Origin: Ceratopteris richardii
Taxonomy: Eukaryota; Streptophyta; Polypodiopsida; Polypodiales; Pteridaceae
Length of the DNA stretch: 64,000 nucleotides
Direction: 5' to 3'
Assembly: GCA_020310875.1 (NCBI GenBank)
Contig: CM035407.1
Location: forward strand, 224,488,045 to 224,552,044
Positions 31,601 through 40,983 of the stretch are shown here, in pieces. Numbering within the stretch: the stretch's first letter is position 1; every line of letters begins with the position of its first letter. The notes beneath the pieces are model-generated. The model did not search any database. It had not been told where the DNA came from and saw only the letters and a list, made by a program, of their open reading frames with translations. The position numbers were made by a program, and so were the translations under genes.

Positions 31601-34600
31601 TCACCACTGGATGATTAGGCCCGTATGTCAGGACTGGTACCAAAGGCTTAGCCCACTGCGGTACAACTTCCAGATTAAACAAGTAAGCATCAGGAAGGTC
31701 ATCTGATACTCCTTGTGGGGCTTCTCCCGATGTGAGCCTAGAGAGATGATCAGCTCTCAAATGAGTCCTACCTTTTCTTACCACAACCTCAAAGTCATAT
31801 TCCATTAGCAAGAGAAACCATCTCACTAATCTTCCTGTATTGCATGGCTTGTTTACAAGATATAACAATGCCTGATGATCAGTAAAAAATTTAAACTTAT
31901 TTGCAAGCAAATAATGTCTAAACTTTTTAACTGCATATACCATACCTAATCCTTCTCGCTCAGTAGTGGTATAATTTCGTTCAGCCGCATTCAATTGTCT
32001 ACTGGCATAGGCAATTGGAAGATCCATATTACCTTCACCAGTAGGTTGTGCAAGCACACATCCAATAGCGTAATTGGATGCATCAACATGAACATGGAAT
32101 GGCTTATTCCAATCTGGTGTGGTCAAGATTGGTGCTGAACATAATCTTCGTTTAAGTTCTTGGAAGGAATTCTCACATTCATCCGTCCACTCAAAGTTTG
32201 TCAATAGTCCGTACATGGGCTTTGCAATGACAGCATACATGTGTATAAATCGTCGATAATAACCGCAATGCCCCATGAAAGCTTGTACTTCCTTGACATT
32301 CTTTGGCCTAGGTAGCTCCGCTATGGCTCTCACTTTTTCTTCGTCCGTAGATATGCCATTCTTTGACACGATATGTCCTAGGATCTTGCCTTGCCTGACC
32401 ATAAAAACACACTTTTCGGGGTTCATGCAGACTTGATATTCTCTACATTTGTCAAAGATTTGTTTGAGTTCAGGAATATGGGTTTGCCTAACATTGGAAT
32501 GAGCACAGAGATCGTCAACATAGACTTCTAAACTCTTCCTCAGGAACTCCTTAAACACATGGCACATCAGCCTCTGGAAGGTGGCTGGTGCATTGGTAAG
32601 CCCAAATGGCATTACTCTAAAAGCAAAAATGCCCCATTCTGTGGCAAAGGCTGTCTTATGCTGATCCTCTGGAGCTATGGCTACTTGATTGTAACCCGAG
32701 AATCCATCAAGGAAACTGTACACTTCCTTGCCTGCCACTCTTTCTAAGAGATGTTCTGTGATGGGAAGCGGATAGTTATCTCGAATCGTGGCGGCATTAA
32801 CCTTTTTCAAGTTAATGCACACACGCAGCTTGCCATTCTTCTTGGGCACCACTACGATGGGGGATACCCATTCAGTGTGCTCAATTTCATAGATAAATCC
32901 GGCTTCGACCAGTCTATCTATCTCTTCCTTGATCTTAGCAGCATAGTTATCGTTATATGTATAAGGCTTTTGCTTAGAGGGTTTGGCATCTGAGGTCATG
33001 GGGATGGTGTGTGAGCATATGTCAGGGTCAACACCTTTCAAATCCTTGTAACTCCAAGCGAATACATCTCTGTATTCTCTTAGCAAGGTAATCAATTCAT
33101 GCTCTTCTTCTTCTGTCAGGTCATGGCCTATATACGTGCATCTCTCCTCTCCTTCTTCTAGGGCCACTACTATTTTCTTTGTGGTTTCTTTGTTATCATA
33201 GGCCTCTCCTGATTGTGCCTCTCGTTTAGGCATTCTTATCATGACTCTCCTGTCATCTATCTCATACTTCTTAAAATTTTCTGGGACCTCAAACAAAGAT
33301 TCTTCCTCTTCTGGTAAGGCTTCTCTCTTCTTTCGTTTCTTTCCTTCTTCCTTAGGGGTCACATGTGTTGCTAATCTTACGTCATTTGTCAGTTCTCCAT
33401 GCCTCTGGGTTTGAAATTCTACCTCATGGAAGTATTCTTCATCTGATGCAAATGGTGGGTCCATAATGATTGACTCTAGATCGGAGTCACTTGCATCCTC
33501 AAATGCATCAGGGCTAGGTTCGCATTCTTCTAGAACTGCCTCTCCCATGATTGGCTCTATGGAGAAGACTGAAATATCATAGCCATCCTCATCACAGTGA
33601 GGTGTCCATTGTTCTTCGTTGATGGCTACGTCCATTGTTGCTAAGATTTCTGCCCAACCGTGAGGTTCAAATTCTTCGTCTGGAAAAACTACAGGTGCAT
33701 AGGCTGGGTCTTGGATTGATCTATGGGTTTCTTTCGCACCTACCTCTCTGGCTTTCTCTCTCTTCTCTTCTTCTACTGCTACCTTGCACATCCATAAGTG
33801 GGTGTCTTCATGCATCCATGAGGATCCAGACCCTATGGAATGCACCGATTCTGTGTCATCTTTAGCTCTATGGATGGGATTCCACTGGATAGGAGGGACA
33901 TCTCTATGAGAATAATCCTTGAGATTGACTTTGGTCGTAACACCTAAGTGCTGCAGGTACAAAGAATTGGTCCCCCAATCCTGTACCACTTGCAACTGTC
34001 GCATGAATGGTCTTCCCAAAATCATCTCATAGGCATGATTTTTGCTGAAGTCACATATGGCAAAGGTATGTTCAAACTCGACACCACAAGTGGTGAGAGT
34101 TATTCCTTCTAGCAATCCTAGGGGTCTCTCTATGTGACCATCGGCCATTTGCAATTTCATTCTCGTCGGTCTGAGTGCCGGCTTGCCCCAACGCTTCCAT
34201 AAGGAGGTGGTGGCAATTGCAACTCCTGCACCTGAGTCCAAAATTGCCTTCGTGGTGTAGTCCTGATAGGTGATGGGAAGGTAGGTGTTCCCTTCTTCAC
34301 CTTCACACATATCTCCTATCTTATCCAAGGGAATTTCCGGTACTGTCCTATGGGATCCTACCCGGGAACGAGGTTTTGCAGATTCAGTTACTTGACTAGC
34401 TACATATTTCCGCGCGTTTGGTCTATCCTCAGACAGCTCTTCCAAAGTGAGATCGCGTTGCACCTTGGTGTTCGTTACTACCTCCGTGTTCCTCGGTATG
34501 ACTGAGTCGTCGTTCCTTACCATGACTGTGGGTGCTCTCATACACGTGGACTTTGCTTCCCATGGGCCTGTGAAGTGGGGTAGCTCCTGTATGGAATTAG

Positions 34601-34946
34601 ATTCAAAGTCCAATCTCTCGTGAGATTGAATACTCTCATGTTCCCCGTAGATGGATGGGATGTCTTGTGGGAATTGGTCGTGTGCATCGTCCACAAGTTC
34701 AAAAGGAGGGGCGACCTCACTTTCGTTATCCCATTTGTCTTCCTGAATCTCTCGTAGGAAGTCTGGTGCAAACCGATTCATAGAAGAAGAAGTGTCTGGC
34801 TCCGTAGAATTAGGTACATATGCCACCTGGGAAGGAGGGCTTATTCTTCCGTTGGCTCTCTCCTTGCTCTCATAAATGGCTGGAGCACAAGCTTCTTGGG
34901 GAGGATTGCTTATTCTATTACTCTTCCGAGCAGGCTCATACACTCT
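28698..34946 (-). CDS. pol: Ty3 pol polyprotein (protease, RT, RNase H, integrase, second protease-like domain)
   Basis: About 2080 codons in the same frame as gag after one TAG. Retropepsin: LDSGAG at residue 236. RT: YVDD near 807, preceded by PFGLTNAPATFQ. RNase H: DASNYAIGCVLA, then FFTDHQALLYL. Integrase: HHCC zinc finger (HQGVAGGHFG ... CDICQ), then WGIDFVGP near 1353, SDRGTHF and the NGQAEST motif. Unusually, about 375 residues after the integrase start there is a second retropepsin-like unit: LIDSGAATSAV near 1728, then LIGLGG and LVLGQDW. The last 200 residues are basic and repeat a WVPK motif (VWVRKGE, IWVPKKS, IWVPKAC, KWVPKRP, IWQPRAC). It copies the element's RNA to DNA and inserts it. 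No break is seen. Confidence 0.93.
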   Translation of the reverse strand, partial: RVYEPARKSNRISNPPQEACAPAIYESKERANGRISPPSQVAYVPNSTEPDTSSSMNRFAPDFLREIQEDKWDNESEVAPPFELVDDAHDQFPQDIPSIYGEHESIQSHERLDFESNSIQELPHFTGPWEAKSTCMRAPTVMVRNDDSVIPRNTEVVTNTKVQRDLTLEELSEDRPNARKYVASQVTESAKPRSRVGSHRTVPEIPLDKIGDMCEGEEGNTYLPITYQDYTTKAILDSGAGVAIATTSLWKRWGKPALRPTRMKLQMADGHIERPLGLLEGITLTTCGVEFEHTFAICDFSKNHAYEMILGRPFMRQLQVVQDWGTNSLYLQHLGVTTKVNLKDYSHRDVPPIQWNPIHRAKDDTESVHSIGSGSSWMHEDTHLWMCKVAVEEEKREKAREVGAKETHRSIQDPAYAPVVFPDEEFEPHGWAEILATMDVAINEEQWTPHCDEDGYDISVFSIEPIMGEAVLEECEPSPDAFEDASDSDLESIIMDPPFASDEEYFHEVEFQTQRHGELTNDVRLATHVTPKEEGKKRKKREALPEEEESLFEVPENFKKYEIDDRRVMIRMPKREAQSGEAYDNKETTKKIVVALEEGEERCTYIGHDLTEEEEHELITLLREYRDVFAWSYKDLKGVDPDICSHTIPMTSDAKPSKQKPYTYNDNYAAKIKEEIDRLVEAGFIYEIEHTEWVSPIVVVPKKNGKLRVCINLKKVNAATIRDNYPLPITEHLLERVAGKEVYSFLDGFSGYNQVAIAPEDQHKTAFATEWGIFAFRVMPFGLTNAPATFQRLMCHVFKEFLRKSLEVYVDDLCAHSNVRQTHIPELKQIFDKCREYQVCMNPEKCVFMVRQGKILGHIVSKNGISTDEEKVRAIAELPRPKNVKEVQAFMGHCGYYRRFIHMYAVIAKPMYGLLTNFEWTDECENSFQELKRRLCSAPILTTPDWNKPFHVHVDASNYAIGCVLAQPTGEGNMDLPIAYASRQLNAAERNYTTTEREGLGMVYAVKKFRHYLLANKFKFFTDHQALLYLVNKPCNTGRLVRWFLLLMEYDFEVVVRKGRTHLRADHLSRLTSGEAPQGVSDDLPDAYLFNLEVVPQWAKPLVPVLTYGPNHPVVNTRSREIVKAQKYHIMAGSMYKHTDQGILACCVEEDEYAKWLQLAHVGALEQHHSKQRTLQTLKRFGVHWPTMEADVQKLCKECPICCTKPPVEHATLYQVSIVPDWSEPLVSFLRTNTFPPDMTLARKRSLEQEALDYSLIGDNLYKRGKDDYLRLCVHESEYLKILETAHQGVAGGHFGPDRVIKAILFAGFWWPTLHMDAHTYVKRCDICQRTQYPIRKDEMPLKPMMGGRAFSKWGIDFVGPINPPAKGSHAEYIIVATDYLTKWVEVKATTKNDAQTTAKFLFENVFTRYGLPIELVSDRGTHFLNEVIENLLQEFLVIHKKSAPYHPQANGQAESTNKILCNVLTKLVNTKRSDWDKQLHHAVWAYRVAYKTVLQATPFQMVFGQNAVLPLDFLIPTLRVAQEHEWTGHELSSRIFDLERLGETRLRAAAGIYAAKKRQKAYFDAHVKDKGLKAGDLVLVYTLKQHARKLEKRGYGPMIINRISTSGAVQLATLEGDVLPNYISGCRVKLYQEPLTEEMLSRLNTAKKRKEEEKRIREEAQAEALERIRRMRLRRQGRDQPGANDYVDQGFPMAMCEVAGTSSHRIIDRRPFVTLDIGQGKSARTVRALIDSGAATSAVKLSYCQELQLTVQPVEAYLIGLGGVETPCMGEVELPLYIHEEAMTVKVLVCQDEDLTEPLVLGQDWIYDQAVNLNLRSGLLQVWVNHSRVTVELDNGALKELGKAQTPGPSRGTHEDDHAVLVQNYVLQRNDICKKGVRNATELPSFPKARRRQQPKVDQRQKKQGTTYVRDQKYLHSRMSQKINQVWVRKGERPGAPPSTTGAKPLISDQQHNANKKFFRNSSAKVKSIWVPKKSMKASPQSRQIWVPKACLMAQVATLRPQLKQHNAATHTARFHSFSTLMYTPKPKSVHVINCKWVPKRPHLQTTTPRRLCRDSPKPKAKPIHCIWQPRACNKPPDPNL

Positions 34947-37900
34947 CTAGGAAGGAATGTGGGTTACCTGTGGAGGTACGTAAGCTTTCGAGGGAGGCTC
35001 CTGTGACTTTTGGGGGGGGAGATAAGCTTCTTGAGGAGGCGTGCTTATCTGTTCTCTCGCCCTTTCCTTTCTTTGAGGGACAGGTTCCTTTTCTGATTGT
35101 GCAATTAGTCTTTCTATTCTTTCTAAGGAGGGGAAGTTGTCTGGTTTAGTGGAATTGGCTGCATAAACTTCCGATGGGGAATGGCTCAAGTTTTTGCTAG
35201 CTTTTCCTTTCTCCTGATTTTTTTCTTCCTTGTCGGATCTTGCAATTATCCTCTCTAACTTTTCTAGGAATCCATCCAAGTGTAATTGCGTCTGGGCTGA
35301 GCCCGAGTAATTGAAAAGGCGACTGGCTTCAAACATCGTCTGAGCCAATGCGACCATTTTCGCGCACAGTTTGGTTCTTTCTATCTCTAGGTCAGCTCTA
35401 GGATAGCACTTGTCATGATCCGTGACGTTTGGCCCTTCTTGGATTCTGGCCTGATATGCTTTAAGCATCATGTTTAGGTCTTCAGGAGTGGGATCTTCTA
35501 GGACTGATCCTACTCTAGGGGGTGGTGGGATTTGATGAGGCGGTGGGGAAGGTGGTGAGTCGGATGGAGATGGGAGTGGTGGAGGCGGGGTGATGTGAGA
35601 GGGAGTTTGAGCTGTGAGTTCAGTTATCCTCGCTTTGGTTTCTCTTATGCTTTCCTCAAGTTCACTCATCTTTTTAGCCCATTGTCTTTTCATTCTTTCC
35701 CGACTATCTTTCCATGCTCTAGTCCTTTTCTTTGTTATGCTCTCGGTTTCACTAGCCTCTGAATTCTTACCCTGGTTTGTCTCTTGGTTTTGCTGCAAAG
35801 CCTGAGCTCTAGTGACTACCTGCACTGGTGCAGTGGAAGTGACGCTTCCTGAGGAATCTACAACCAAACCAATCACATTGATAGGAGTGATTTTTGGCAT
35901 ATTATTGGGGTTCTTAGGGCAATCTCGTAAGAGATGTTCTTTTCCACAATCTTGGCAAAAACCTTGGATAGTCACTGACTGGGGTTGTGTAGGTGGAGGT
36001 AAGGGACAATCACGGATGAGATGATCTCCCTGGCATCTGTAGCACGGTCCTCTTGGGAATGAAGGTCTTACTTGCCTAGGTTGAGGCCTAGGGTTGGGGT
36101 TTGCATACATGACGTTCGTGTAATCTGACTCCCAACTAGGTTCACTTGGTTCTTCACTATAGTAAGACTCACCATGTTCTGGAGACTGCATGTAGTAAGC
36201 CTGGGGACTATCGACATGTGTAGAATCAAAGCTATGGTCACTTGGGTCACTTTCTGAGATCAATGGGGTTACTGGTACTATGGCCCTATTCAGGTTTTCT
36301 TCTGCAACAGCATACTTTACTGGAATCACGTTAGCGGGGTTTGGGGGCTGTTGAGCTAGTACCGGTTGGGGTCTCTGTTGGGCCTGATATTGTGGTTGGT
36401 AGGTTTGTTGGGGTCTAGCATATTGTGGTGGTGGATTTTGGTTTTGGTATCTGCCTTGTTGGTAGGGTTGCGGGTAGGGTTGCCTAACAGTCTGCTTGTT
36501 GTATGGGCAATCTTGCGCGGTGTGGTTGGTGTATCTCCATTCTATAGTGCAGTACTGGCTACTAGGGTTTACTTGGGGTTGAGCCATAATGGGACAGACG
36601 TTCGCCATATGGTCACCACCGCATGTATAGCACCTTTTTACAGGAGCAAACCTTGGGATTTGTTTGCTAGTTACACCTAATTTCTGAGCTACTTTTTCCG
36701 CGAGTTCCTCAATTGATGTAGATTGCGTGGAAGAGTGGCTAGATGCACTATCTGAATCTTTGTAGATTTTGGAAAGCTCTAGCTCCTCCCCTAGGTTATC
36801 TTCAATGTCAATGCACATGCGTACACATTCTTCTATAGTCCTAGGGTCCTTCAGATACACATAGGATCTCAATTTCGTACTCAGCAATCCATCGAGGAAT
36901 AAGGCTACCTGTTTAGCAGATGTGGGTAGCTCCGAAATTGGGCACCTTTCAAGATATTGTCTAAATCTTCTTCCTGCAAGTCTCACAGTCTCTTGAGGGG
37001 TTTGCTTGAAGCTGTGAATCAATGAGGAAGTATTGTGTCTTATGCCACTCTTAGAGAACTCTACAATGAAAGCCTCTAGGAGTTGGTCTATGCTCCTGAA
37101 CTGACGCTCATCTAATGGCTGAAACCATGTAAGTGCCGTGTTCCGGAGGGTTAGACCGAAGGCATTATACTGCGTGAACAAATCTTCCACTTGTTCAGCT
37201 CTCAAGACTTGCTTGAACTCCGCCACATGATCATAGGGATCTCCTGTGCCGTCAAAGTAATTCTTCATGGACTTAACTAGCTGGGTGGGTCTCAAAGTTC
37301 TTGTGTGCTCTCTAGGCCTCGGCAGGGGGAATCCATCTACATTTCTTTGGTTCCTGTGGGCTCTATGCATCTCAGGTTCTACCCTATTCGTCTCTATTCT
37401 CGTTCTTTCTCTGCCCCCTGGGTTGGCAAAACTTACTTCTGGTCTATCTCTACTTCTGTCTCTTTGCGTACCATGAGCTTGGGAAGTTCCAGCCCCAGGG
37501 TGACCATAGGATACATTTGATCTCGGTTGGGGGAAAATAAATTCACCCTTCCAAGTGTAGGCATGCCTATCATTTTCTGTCACCACAAAGATCCGTTCTG
37601 AAGCCTGGTCTAAGTAGGTCACTCTGCCTGGGCTATCCGGATCCTTAAGCTCATAGATCATGATATTTCCTATGTCTGTTGGCTGATTAGACTTATACCT
37701 CCAAAAGGCTTCATCAGTTTCTCGATTGAGGAGCAACTCTATGCTCTTGTTGTCTTGGGGGACCCATTCAGGCGTGATAATCCTAGTGAGAACTGATTTA
37801 CCTCGAGGGGTTCTAGGTTCCGCACCCATGTTCCCTTGTTCTAGGTCACCTAAATCAGCTTCTGAGATTACATTCCCGAAGTCATCTGTCCTATCAGGGT

Positions 37901-38303
37901 GACTAGTGACAACATATATAGTTCCTTCTTTGTCCAGGTATGCACCATTTTCAAACTTGACAGCTGGGTGTTCTAGTCCTATGGATTGGTCAGGGATTTT
38001 AATCTGGACCACGGATCTTCCTAGGCCGTCCTCATAGATGCTAGCACCTAGTCGGTTGGTCCTAAGATATTCCAGCTGTGTTTTGTAAGGGCCTTCTACC
38101 CTGTACAAATAAGGCACCCCTGAACTTCCCGTAGGTCTGTCCATGCCTTGAGACATTTCTGACTCACTGGTCTCAGAGCTAGGGTAGTATGAGTGGTGGC
38201 TCAGCTGCTGGGCCCAAGACCTTGCAGTATGATTGACACTAGCCTCTGAAGACCTAAGGCTTTGTCTCTCCCTGGCTAGGTGTCGTCCTGATCGAAGGTT
38301 CAT
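34947..38303 (-). CDS. gag: Ty3 gag protein, 1118 aa, with several zinc knuckles
   Basis: ATG at 38303, TAG at 34949-34947. The central part (about residues 330-520) has the retrotransposon gag pattern (FDGTGDPYDHVAEFKQ, LTWFQPL, FRQYLERCP). It is followed by cysteine/histidine knuckles: CYTCGGDHMANVC, CTIEWRYTNHTAQDC, CYRCQGDHLIRDC and CQDCGKEHLLRDC, so two standard CCHC knuckles pair with two variants. Proline-rich and charged tails follow. It packs the RNA into cytoplasmic particles. The stop is followed in the same frame by AGA GTG and pol, so readthrough of the TAG would make Gag-Pol. Confidence 0.92.
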   Translation of the reverse strand: MNLRSGRHLARERQSLRSSEASVNHTARSWAQQLSHHSYYPSSETSESEMSQGMDRPTGSSGVPYLYRVEGPYKTQLEYLRTNRLGASIYEDGLGRSVVQIKIPDQSIGLEHPAVKFENGAYLDKEGTIYVVTSHPDRTDDFGNVISEADLGDLEQGNMGAEPRTPRGKSVLTRIITPEWVPQDNKSIELLLNRETDEAFWRYKSNQPTDIGNIMIYELKDPDSPGRVTYLDQASERIFVVTENDRHAYTWKGEFIFPQPRSNVSYGHPGAGTSQAHGTQRDRSRDRPEVSFANPGGRERTRIETNRVEPEMHRAHRNQRNVDGFPLPRPREHTRTLRPTQLVKSMKNYFDGTGDPYDHVAEFKQVLRAEQVEDLFTQYNAFGLTLRNTALTWFQPLDERQFRSIDQLLEAFIVEFSKSGIRHNTSSLIHSFKQTPQETVRLAGRRFRQYLERCPISELPTSAKQVALFLDGLLSTKLRSYVYLKDPRTIEECVRMCIDIEDNLGEELELSKIYKDSDSASSHSSTQSTSIEELAEKVAQKLGVTSKQIPRFAPVKRCYTCGGDHMANVCPIMAQPQVNPSSQYCTIEWRYTNHTAQDCPYNKQTVRQPYPQPYQQGRYQNQNPPPQYARPQQTYQPQYQAQQRPQPVLAQQPPNPANVIPVKYAVAEENLNRAIVPVTPLISESDPSDHSFDSTHVDSPQAYYMQSPEHGESYYSEEPSEPSWESDYTNVMYANPNPRPQPRQVRPSFPRGPCYRCQGDHLIRDCPLPPPTQPQSVTIQGFCQDCGKEHLLRDCPKNPNNMPKITPINVIGLVVDSSGSVTSTAPVQVVTRAQALQQNQETNQGKNSEASETESITKKRTRAWKDSRERMKRQWAKKMSELEESIRETKARITELTAQTPSHITPPPPLPSPSDSPPSPPPHQIPPPPRVGSVLEDPTPEDLNMMLKAYQARIQEGPNVTDHDKCYPRADLEIERTKLCAKMVALAQTMFEASRLFNYSGSAQTQLHLDGFLEKLERIIARSDKEEKNQEKGKASKNLSHSPSEVYAANSTKPDNFPSLERIERLIAQSEKEPVPQRKERAREQISTPPQEAYLPPQKSQEPPSKAYVPPQVTHIPS

Positions 38304-40156
38304 ATGCCTAACCGATTATCCCAATTTTTTTTCCGAGTACAACCTCGTTGCCAATCAATTGGTACCAGTCACTTGATTCTTTTGAGTTAATTATTGTGTT
38401 TATGGTCTTGTCTGATATCACGTCGTCAGGAACACTTGAATGTTCTTCGTACTTTCAGGTTGATCGTTCCACGTTAGGTTCTTTTTCTTTGGGTTATCGA
38501 CAGTACAGAGATTATGTTTTTAACTTGAACTTGAGTTTTTAGGTAGTCTTCAGCTTGATAGCTGCCTATCGTTGCCCTGACTTACTCCTTTCTCTACTCG
38601 TTCTTAGCTTGAGCTAGGAAATGACAGAGGGAGTTGAGAATAATCCAACCTTACTTGTTGATCCCTTGCTTTATGGTGCTCAAGAACCCGGTTCTCAAGC
38701 TTGCAAAGAAACCTTGCTTTGTACGCTCTCAGTTGCTCTCAATGGACCTATAAAGGACCCACGGTTAGCTCAATGCTTAGATTCAAGGACACAACCAACC
38801 ACTTTCATTCATGTAACATAAACACATATTTGCATTGTGACTTTTAGAAAAATAATTCTAAAGACCCCTGACTTTGATCCCCCTGGGTATGGTCAACTTC
38901 AAAATTACCCTCTCTGAAAATCAATGCATTATTTTTATAAAAAACAGTTGAGGGCGTGTAGTATATGCCACGAGCTTTCCAACAAGCCCAAGAGCTCAAA
39001 AATTGGATTTCGTATGGAAAAGTTAGGACTGTTCAGGGTTTAGGGAGTTAAATCAGGATTCAATACAAGCTAACAGTCGAACAGGAATACTCGAGTAGCT
39101 TGTGGCACGGCCTAACAATGCAATACTACACCCTAGAGTTTGTCCCACACTTAATCACAATTTAGACCAATCACTTTGCCTTGAAAATTTGACCTAATTT
39201 GCCCTTCTAACGCGTTCGCAAAGTCTGTCGGTCGCGATTGACAGGTCAGTCGCGATCGACGTGTCGATCGCGATTGACAGGTCCGTCGTGGCTGTCAGTC
39301 GCGATTGACTGGTCAGTCGCGATTGACAGGGGTTACGAAAAGTCAATCAGTCGTAGTCAAAGCGTCGTTGACTCTGTCGGTCGCGATTGATGAGTCGATC
39401 GCGATTGACAGGTCGGTCGCGAGGGTCTGTCGATCGTGGTCAAACAGTCGTTGACCGTGTCGGTCGCGATTGATGAGTCGATCGCGATTGATGAGTCGAT
39501 CGCGATTGACACGTGTCACGCGTATGGTCAATCGGTTGTGGTCAATCGGTCGTTGACTCTGTCGGTCGCGATTGACAGAGCCGTCGTGGGCTGTCGGTCG
39601 CGATTGACGTGTCGATCGCGATTGACAGATCTGTCCGTCGTGGTTTGTCGATCGCGATTGACAGAGCGATCGCGATTGACAGAAATCTGTGGAATTTCAA
39701 AAAACTAAACACATTTTTGGGAAGCTCTAGGCCTGTAGGTCATGGATATGCACTTTGTTTAGCAATTAGAGCAAGTTTTCAGTCGGTCGCGATTGACAGA
39801 GCTCGGCGACACACAGACAGTTACTCAGATTTCCGTACCTGCGCAGGGTGCTGGGGATGATGATGCGGCCTGTACCTGCAGAAAGCTCACAAAACATGCA
39901 AAAAACAGCACATGCAAATTCGCTCTCTCGCTCTCTCTCACAAGTGAAATGAGGGAAATGAGGTGGAGATGGGGATATAGTCAAAAAACTGAAATTTTCG
40001 CGATGATGGAGATGGACGTGGGAGATGGTGATGATGATGATGGTGGTGAAGATGGTGAAGAAAGTAAAAGAAAATCGATGAGAGTGAAGAAAATACCTAC
40101 AACTCCAACGCGTCAACTCTACGTCTTACCATCACACGCTCGTCCTCAAAGCTCGA
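38304..40156 (-). other. Leader of the young Ty3 element
   Basis: 1.85 kb between primer site and gag without a credible gene. 39224-39801 holds the palindromic array. 38304-39220 shows nothing I recognise. Short frames on the + strand here (38348-38542, 38621-38821) have no motif. Confidence 0.7.
39224..39801. repeat. Array of GTCGATCGCGATTGAC-type palindromic repeats
   Basis: At least 15 copies of a 16-18 bp unit centred on TCGCGATTGA or TCGCGATCGA, in irregular order with CGTGGTC variants, in about 580 bp. It gives GC-rich, self-complementary RNA in the leader. It produces spurious frames rich in IAIDESIAID-like repeats on the + strand. Confidence 0.92.
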
Positions 40157-40174
40157 TCCCCGGCAACGGCGCCA
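40157..40174 (-). other. Primer binding site of the young Ty3 element
   Basis: - strand TGGCGCCGTTGCCGGGGA, the tRNA-Asp type site known from Athila-like elements, 8 bp inside the 5' LTR. Confidence 0.9.
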
Positions 40175-40182
40175 AAATTTGG

Positions 40183-40898
40183 TGTAGCTCAATGATGAGT
40201 AGCACCTCCTTTAATGTCAATCCGGGAAGACGTGAGGATGGTATGAAGACCTCGAGCAAGTGGCGGCACAAGTGCGTGAGTGAGAAGCACACAAGCATGC
40301 ACACACATACACACACATGCGCACACACGGCAAGACAAAGAGAGATAATCAATGGAGTGCTTTAGATTACTTTCACAAGCTCTTACAAGTTCGTTTCAAT
40401 TACAATCTAACCTCAAAAATGAGCTTTCTAGCTCCTTTTATAGTTTTTGACTAGCTTTTGGCCCTGTCCAGACCTAGTGTCCGGCCTAGTTAAAAATTAG
40501 GTTCCAGGGCTTATTTGGGGGCTCAAACGAGATCTAAAAATTATGAAAATTGGTACGCAACTACTTCTAAGGCTCCTCAAGCTCAAGGACTCCTTGGCTT
40601 GCACAAAATGGAGCTACAAAAATGTGAAATGAGATTTACAGTGATTATTAGTGATAAAAATCACTGTTGTTGTAGGGATTTCTTCTAGTGATCTGCCATA
40701 CTTATCTTCAAGCTCCCTACTTGCTCTTCTTCCCTGCATGTCCATCTCTCTGGTTTGCATTAATGTCTTGAAAAAATATTGGCCTACTTGCCAGATCTTC
40801 TTTGACTGCCCTGTTTGCTCGTGCTGTCCCTTCGCTCTGACTCCCTTCTTTGACTTTCACGTCTTGTAGTTCTTGATGTACCAAGGCTACTGCCAACA
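40183..40898 (-). repeat. 5' LTR of the young Ty3 element
   Basis: Nearly identical to 23859-24574, with one substitution seen (near 40873). CTCAC follows at 40899. Confidence 0.95.
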
Positions 40899-40983
40899 CT
40901 CACCTTATTAGGATCATGATTAATTTCCATACTAATGTGCTAATCTTTTATAGCAGATATTCTTTGCATTCATATCGCTCATC

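Larger units (their letters stand above)
23859..40898 (-). mobile_element. Complete, very young Ty3-type LTR retrotransposon with three ORFs
   Basis: LTRs of 716 bp (23859-24574 and 40183-40898) differ at one base by eye. They are flanked by the 5-bp duplication CTCAC (23854-23858, 40899-40903). On the - strand the order is 5' LTR, primer site, 1.85-kb leader with a repeat array, gag, an in-frame TAG, pol (protease, RT, RNase H, integrase, second protease-like domain), a third ORF, polypurine tract and 3' LTR. The integrase comes after RT, which makes it Ty3. The tRNA-Asp type primer site and extra ORF suggest the Athila/Tat side of the family. All long frames are open, so it may be active. 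Confidence 0.95.

Noticed and set aside
39436-39860. Frames with IAIDESIAID-like repeats as a repeat protein
   Set aside because: They arise from the palindromic leader array and run against the sense of the element.
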